This document shows, piece by piece, positions 58,419 to 64,000 of a stretch of 64,000 nt of DNA. Both the position numbers and the translations under genes were made by a program. The stretch's first letter is position 1; each line of letters opens with the position of its first letter. Source of the DNA: Nemophila menziesii (Eukaryota; Streptophyta; Magnoliopsida; Boraginales; Hydrophyllaceae); contig JARWIR010000003.1 of NCBI GenBank assembly GCA_029959085.1, positions 28,845,505 through 28,909,504 of the forward strand, given 5' to 3'. The notes below the pieces were generated by a model. The model was not told the origin of the DNA. It was given only the letters and a program-made list of their open reading frames with translations, and made no database searches.

Positions 58419-59590
58419 AAGATAGATAAAGAATCCAAGTTTGCATGACTTAAACACCTTCTTGATCATAACTCTGGATGTGCCTTGATGTCATAAAAAT
58501 GTTGAACTATAAACTTGTTAAGATACATAATTAGAACATTCCATATGTTAGAAATTAAAGTATCCAAACATCATTTGTATGCAAAAACATCTACTTTAAC
58601 TTTCACATTTATTGAACATGTTTTATACCATAATTCTTGATATGCTTTAAATCTTGGATTGTCATGAACTAACAACTTCTTTAGAATTCTTTTTTGAACA
58701 TATCTTGTGAAGGAAGTTTAGGAATTTGAGCGACTAATAAAAAATCCTTAAAGTGCACTTATAGTCCCAAATCGGGATCCCTTTCTTGACAAAGTCCGAT
58801 GCTAGTCTAAATTGGACTGCCGAATTGGAGAAAAAATTGGAATTTCAATTCAAGGTGAAGAGACATCATTTTTAACATCTAGTCGTTGGACCAATAATGC
58901 CACATATAATTAAACCATTGATTGACAAAATAGGGATCCCGCTTTGTACAAACGACAATGCAAATTTGGTATTTTTTTGCATAAATTTTATGCACCTATA
59001 AAATTTATTTGAGCATTGAAGTGTTATAAATACAAGGTCTAATAAAGAATTTACTCAACATCAACATTCAAAGTTATCATTCAAGTATCATTCAAGAGGT
59101 CTCAAACTTGCAAAATCATGGTTTAATCTTCATTTTCAATAGCTTGATAATAGCATTGCATCATTTACTCATTAGATGTTGTGTTTATCTTGTAATATTC
59201 ATCATACACAACACTCATCTCTTACTCTTGAATAGAAAATGAAGATCCCAAGAAGGTGAGAAGATTGGTTTTAGAGGTTGAGAATGTGTCTAGTAAAAAA
59301 CTCATTTAGGTTGTCATGAACTCGTAAAAATCACGAGAGTTAGGTTGATATTTATCCCAAAAAATCTCGATATATGTTGTGATTGAGCCCGCAAAAATCA
59401 TGGTTGTTTCAGTTTATTTTTTCACTGTTAAGAAAAACACTAAGCTTTGTGGAAAACCTTGACAATCCTTAGGTGCAACCTTAAGTAGTGTATTACTTGT
59501 CGGCATAGATAATCCATTATGTAATTGTTAGCATTTTTTGATGTATCTATTGGTATGGTAAGTCTCCACAAATAAGATGAAAATTAATTT
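57660..59590. other. AT-rich DNA; possible further LTR-type sequence, no gene
   Basis: No protein motif was found. Around 59020 a TATA-like TTATAAATACAAGG precedes a CAACATCAACATTCAAAG leader, in the style of an LTR promoter. Border motifs could not be fixed, so I do not call an element. Confidence 0.35.
58374..58416. repeat. (TA)n microsatellite
   Basis: An uninterrupted TA run of about 43 bases. Such runs are often polymorphic in length. Confidence 0.95.
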
Positions 59591-59599
59591 GTTCCCCGA

Positions 59600-60690
59600 A
59601 AATTGAGTTGGGGTTTGGATTGAAGGACTTGTTTGTTTCGAATAAAGTTCTACTCATTAAAATGTTGTGGTGTATTAAGGATAATTTTTTTCATGGATCA
59701 AAGGGATACATGGAGAATACATGAAAGATCAGAGAGTTTGAAAATGGGAAGTGGCTAGAACGCGCTTGCCTTTGATGAAAGAAATTTATAAACTGAAGAA
59801 TGAAATACTGACTTGCTCGATATTGTGGAATGTCAAAAATATTATTGAAAAGGTTTGATGATATGGATATGCTAGTTGCAAGACTTTTTTTTTATTACTA
59901 GGAAGGGTGCCAAAGAGCACTAAAAACAACAAAAAATTAACAGATGCCTGTCTTTTTGAAATCTTCTAGTATATAATAGAAGTTGTTGCTATTCTGAAGA
60001 ATCTCCATGGATCCTTCCTAGCCTCTTTAGCGAGTTTATCTGCTTGTCCGTTGATTTTTCTTGGAATAAATTTGAAGGAGATATGCACATATTCATCAGA
60101 CAGTTAATTGATCCTCTTGATAATCGGTTGGATTTTCCAACTTGCGACTGACATCTGCCTAATACCTTGGATTTTCTTTACTGTTAATCTTCTAAGTTAA
60201 GAAGATTTTGTTATGTATAAGAAGACTTATGATGTCTTTCGCCGCCAATCTTCCTCAAGGTCTGGGACGAATATAGTTTGTAATCCTTGTTCAATCTTCA
60301 AGCATGTGATCATTGTCTGGATGACTTTAAAACCAAGACTACAAACAAAAGATAAGATGATATACATGAAATTAGATCTGCATTTTGATATATGTGGTGA
60401 TGATTTTAAAACTAATAAACACCTATTTTTGTAGTGTGCATTTATCTAGTGTAGTTTGGAAGGATGTGCAAAATTAGTTGGGTATCACTAAAAAGATACA
60501 TATTATTTTGAACTCTTTCAAATGACTCAATGATTTGAAAGATGAGAAGAATTGAAGAAGAAAAGCGAGACAAGTTTCTTTTTTGCAGCCACTTTTTACG
60601 TCATTTGAAGAGTAAGAAACAAGCTAGTGTTTGAATGTGTAACTCCATCTCATGAAAGCATTTCACAAAAGTGAAACTTTATTCCGTGTT
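59600..60690 (+). pseudogene. LINE relic: RT C-terminal part and zf-RVT, interrupted
   Basis: The + strand at 59600-59880 reads KDLFVSNKVLLIKMLWCIKD and then, after frame changes, DQR-WEWEV-R-RLPLMKEIYKLKNE, the end of a LINE reverse transcriptase. The zinc-binding domain resumes at 60210-60460: KTYDVFRRQSSSRSG, NPCSIFKHVIIVWMTLKPRL, TKDKM, ICGDDFKTNKHLFL. A short tail, RVRNKLVFE, follows near 60610. The intervening 59885-60200 belongs to another LINE on the opposite strand. Confidence 0.7.
59885..60200 (-). pseudogene. LINE RNase H 3' end on the opposite strand
   Basis: Minus-strand reading gives QGIRQMSVASWKIQPIIKRI and then ISFKFIPRKINGQADKLAKE, ARKDPWRFFRIATTSI. These are the last part of a LINE RNase H domain and its C-terminal tail. 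It ends in a T-run on the + strand (poly-A on its own strand, about 59886), so it is a severely 5'-truncated insertion into the other LINE. Confidence 0.7.
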
Positions 60691-60699
60691 GTCACTTTT

Positions 60700-61440
60700 C
60701 ATAATTTGATTACCTATTTGTCCAAACCCAAATTTCTTGGGTTCCTCACGCATCTTTTTCCACATTCGTGACTAAATCCATAATTAATTGAGTTCTTAAC
60801 TATGGTACTGATGTAATATCTAATAATAGAAGTATCTAATAATAGAAGTAAAGTCCAATAAAAACTAAATTGTACGCTTTTTTCACAAAAATACAAAATT
60901 CTCGTGTCAATATAGATACATATCAACGAATTTGGAAAAAACAAACATGAGCTAACACATTAAGGAAATTTTCGACAAAAATAAAATCAAATCAAAATAA
61001 TAACACTTTAAGAAAATTGAAATGTATCTTTGTTGTAAATGTCTTACTAATGTTGTAAATAAGTCTAAGTCATGTCGAATACTAGATGTACAAATTTGTT
61101 TGTTTACCTTTTTGAATCTGAGTCTAGTCGAATTCAAATAATAACGAGTTTAGTAATAGATGTGCAAGTTTCTTTAACTTTTTTAATGATATCATTTCAA
61201 ACCAACCACGAGTTGTTTACAAATAATTTTTCTTTTATGATTTTAGCTTTTAGTATTGAATGAGGTTTACAATATGAAATATGATTTATGATATTGATAA
61301 AAAATAAAAATCCAAATATATAAATAATGTCCTAGTTATTATTTATATATTTAAATAAAAATATTAATCTACAATTAAATAATATAAATTAGTCATTAAT
61401 GAATGAAATCGAACAAGTTTGTTTTTTTGACTAAAGTTAA
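60700..61440. other. AT-rich spacer, no gene recognised
   Basis: Short frames only. A small direct repeat, ATCTAATAATAGAAGTA, lies near 60815-60850. The last 100 bases probably include the 3' UTR of the minus-strand gene at 61442. Confidence 0.4.
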
Positions 61441-61441
61441 A

Positions 61442-62179
61442 TTAAAACTTAAATTTAAGCTTATTTATAAATGAATGAGTTCGAATGAGTTTTATGCTAA
61501 GCCAAGTTCGAGTTGTATGGGAACCACTTGATTTGTGCAACCATCTGAAGCCTTTGACGACCTTAGAAAACTTGGTAAGATTACGCCTCTCGACACCCAT
61601 ATTGATCACCTTCCCTGATGAGAATTTAAATGCCTGCATAGGTCCACAAGTTTCTTGAAATTCTTCTACCGCACCATCATTTCCATGGTATTCTTTCTTG
61701 CCTTTTGATTTGACATCACCCTTTTCAAATGTTTCCCACAATAAATCCATACTTTTACCCCTTTCATTTACACTGCGACATCTCTCCTCGAATAATCTCC
61801 CAGCTAACGACCTTTTCCAGTCCTTTTCCTTCCCATAAATCCCAAAATCGTGTTCAATTGATCGCGATCTTTGAGCTGGTGTATCTCCGCCATTACCGGT
61901 ATAATCGTGTTCTCTGCCATCTTCCTCTAAATTATCATTGACATTTGGCTGCGATTTCTCTAATACATCAGCATTTACCTCCCTGTTTAGTGATTCCTTC
62001 AAAGAATTGTCGTTAATAAAACGTGGAGAGAAGGTAAGAAAAGCAATGAGTAGAAGAAGGAGAGTGGTTAAGAGAGGAAGGAGTTTAAAAAAGACAAAAT
62101 ACGATAAAATGATGAAAGAAGAAATAAGAATACTAAAAAACTTAGTGTTGGGCGTGCTTGATAAGCACAATCCAGACAT
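61442..62179 (-). CDS. Plant-specific membrane protein of unknown function, single exon
   Basis: An uninterrupted 245-codon frame on the minus strand. Residues about 14-50 are strongly hydrophobic (SILISSFIILSYFVFF, LLTTLLLLLIAFLTF), giving one or two transmembrane helices near the N-terminus. The rest is charged and probably cytosolic, with DLLWETFEKGDVKSKGK and a C-terminal block QAFKFSSGKVINMGVERRNL, TKFSKVVKGFRWLHKSSG. I recall the same C-terminal pattern in uncharacterised plant transmembrane proteins, but no function is known to me. The ATG is the first in frame after an upstream stop. The last about 20 residues after HTTRTW look unlike the family and may be an extension past a lost stop. 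Confidence 0.7.
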   Translation of the reverse strand: MSGLCLSSTPNTKFFSILISSFIILSYFVFFKLLPLLTTLLLLLIAFLTFSPRFINDNSLKESLNREVNADVLEKSQPNVNDNLEEDGREHDYTGNGGDTPAQRSRSIEHDFGIYGKEKDWKRSLAGRLFEERCRSVNERGKSMDLLWETFEKGDVKSKGKKEYHGNDGAVEEFQETCGPMQAFKFSSGKVINMGVERRNLTKFSKVVKGFRWLHKSSGSHTTRTWLSIKLIRTHSFINKLKFKF

Positions 62180-62770
62180 TTCCTTCTTCCCTTGCTTGAC
62201 TGAAAAATGAAGAAATGGAGAAATGTTAATTTGTTTAAGGAATGGGAGAAGAGAAAGTGCGAAATTATGGCGATGAATGCGGTGTGAATATAAGGAATAG
62301 GATTCGTACTGTCTTATTCACAACATTCACGATTTTAACATGCAAAATATCGATAATTTTGTACAAGATCTTTCTAATTAGGTTTAATATAAATAGCTAT
62401 GAACTATAATTCTATATTTAAAGATACAAAAAGGGGTAATTATCGTTATATGTAGTTATATATCAAAACTTCCACTATTATTTCCATTAAAAGGAAATTT
62501 TGGTTAAATGAATTTTACCCAAATATTGACTGGGTGGACAATTTCTTAATTAAGGGGTGAATTCAATTAAAAGTTTGAGGATTTTAAAAAATCCATTAAA
62601 ATTCTGGAATATTTAATTTAGATTTCAAAAAAATCTTTTTAAATCTAGGTATATTTAATTCAGAATTTTTTAAATCATTTAAAATCTAGAGGTGTTGAAA
62701 AGTTTTTAGAGTTTTGAAATTATTAGATTTTATTAAAGTTTAAATTTTTGGTATAAATACAAATCTTTCT
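62180..62770. other. Upstream region of the membrane-protein gene and AT-rich DNA
   Basis: The first 130 bases should hold the leader and promoter of the minus-strand gene. A direct repeat block (TTTAAATC-AG and ATATTTAATT-AGA) lies at 62600-62700. There is no gene. Confidence 0.4.
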
Positions 62771-62774
62771 AGTT

Positions 62775-62937
62775 GGGTTAACTCAATTGACCAGAGTCTT
62801 GCTATTTCTTTGCCACTTAAAGGGTGTAAAGTGGTAAGTGTAAGGTTCGGAACTCTCCCTAAACAGGGTAACCCGTGTGATTAGTCGTGGTACACACAAG
62901 CTAACCAGGACCACCCACATACCCCAAAAAAAAAAAA
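62775..62937 (+). mobile_element. tRNA-derived SINE (Au-like)
   Basis: The head contains a tRNA-like part ending in a good Pol III box B context (AAGGTTCGGAACTCTCCC). The body has GATTAGTCGTGGTACACACA and AGCTAACCAGGACC, which I recognise as close to the conserved body of the plant Au SINE (AGTCGAGGTGCGCGCAAGCT). An A-run after CATACCCC forms the tail. The length is about 160 bp. Box A is weak and no clean target duplication was found. Confidence 0.65.
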
Positions 62938-62939
62938 CC

Positions 62940-64000
62940 CAAAAGATTTCATAAAGTTAATACTCCAAGCAAATAAAAAATGAAACGACGTTGAAACTTT
63001 TTCAAGTTTAGTTTTTAAATTTTTTTCTTTACAATTCTTCTTCATAGGGAATACAAGTGTATTGGCTTGTATATAATTTTATGAAATATATTGAGATTTT
63101 AGAATTGTTAGTTTTAATTTTATTAGTCTGAATTTGAATTATGCATCGCATGGGTTATTTTCTTGATTCTTGTAGTACTAAGGTTTTCCTTTTCCATGAA
63201 TTGAAGCTTTCTCATCAATGGATTTCAAGGTTTTGCTATAATTTCTTTTATTCCTCCTGCACTAAATTCTGTTTTGCAGAGTAGCAAATCAGTGTCCATA
63301 TTATTTGTCTTCTTCTTTTGCAAGGGTTTTGCTTTACCTTTGTGTAGCTTTGATCTAAGAACATCAATTAGGTGAAATTTCCAGTTCACACACCATCGCT
63401 TGAGGTTTTGCTTTTATTTTTGCAATGTTCAACTCCTTGTGAGTAGTTCACTGACAATATTGTTGTATGGTTTGACTTTCTTGCCCCTTGCTATTAATGT
63501 TTTCCTGATCCAATAGATTTTGCTCTCTGGTGTTTTGCGCTTTATGTAGTTTTTTAGAGTGAGAAGAGACTCTCATGACTATTACTGCTTACTGCTTTGT
63601 CGTAACTTCTTCCCTTTAACATTCTTGCAATCCTTTATAGGATGATTTTTATCACTCATCCCTGAGCTTTTCCCATTAACATTGTGGTGGTTTAGAAATT
63701 TATTTATATTCCTGCTTGAAGTTTACATCAATCAACAAATTTTGACAATGACATGCTTGCTTAAAGTTCTCCAAACGAGTCATTATCGTACAACTTAATT
63801 TTTATATGATCGTGTTTTTGCGACAAAAAACAAAAAAAATTGGTGCACCAACATTTTCTAAAGGCACATGGCTTGATTAAAATGCTTTGTTCAACTAAAA
63901 AATGTTTAATCTGAATGGATTTCCTCTCCGTGCAACCTTTACAAGACGTTACGCATATCGTTTATTGGAACATGGCACTGCATGAAATTTTTAAAGATTC
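62940..64000. other. AT-rich DNA to the window edge, no gene recognised
   Basis: T-rich + strand with no long frame. It could be introns or a leader of a gene beyond the window, but nothing in the sequence decides this. Confidence 0.4.

Overview
The window is nuclear DNA of a flowering plant, most likely a dicot. Four gene models have plant-type intron structure or plant-specific families. They sit in AT-rich DNA packed with LINE, Ty1/copia, CACTA, hAT-MITE, SINE and above all Mutator-like (MULE) elements. I cannot name the species. Most of the sequence is transposon-derived, and several insertions are nested.

Layout. 1-2.2 kb holds decayed L1-type LINE pieces; one is split by a GC-rich 356-bp element with a 10-bp target duplication. 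2.3-9.7 kb holds a foldback element, a 1.66-kb MULE, a copia LTR fragment, and a Pack-MULE carrying two copies of an exon that resembles plant homomeric acetyl-CoA carboxylase. 9.7-11.6 kb is a LINE with reverse transcriptase. 11.6-15.7 kb is AT-rich, with CCA microsatellites, thrice-repeated units and a syntaxin-6-N-like pseudogene. 15.9-24.5 kb is bounded by MULE-like inverted ends and an 8/9 flanking repeat. It contains a broken IQM (calmodulin-binding IQ family) exon fragment and about 4 kb of tandem repeats rich in short TGGG...CCCA palindromes.

Genes. (1) 25510-27769 (+) is a five-exon ER-lumen protein-retaining receptor (KDEL receptor/ERD2-like) of 275 aa, with a hAT MITE in intron 1. 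(2) 39198-40837 (+) is a two-exon ninja-family/AFP protein of 391 aa, with ABRE/G-box sites upstream. (3) 46468-48640 (-) is a nine-exon NTF2-RRM-RGG protein (plant G3BP-like) of 480 aa with an intron in the 5' UTR. (4) 61442-62179 (-) is a single-exon 245-aa plant membrane protein of unknown function. These look like independent housekeeping or signalling genes with no operon-like relation.

Between the genes: 28.1-34.0 kb is a decayed CACTA (En/Spm) element that received a MULE-MITE and a solo-LTR-like insertion. 36.4-38.2 and 44.3-45.2 kb are LINE 3' ends, and 42.4-43.7 kb is a copia 5' LTR-gag-protease relic. 50.9-52.4 and 54.2-55.7 kb are two more copies of the 3.3-kb MULE family; the last sits inside a second copy of the LTR-like repeat (54.2-57.7 kb). 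59.6-60.7 kb contains LINE fragments on both strands, and 62.8 kb has an Au-like SINE. Gene models were spliced by hand from reading frame and GT/AG sites. Family names come from remembered family signatures, not from searches.
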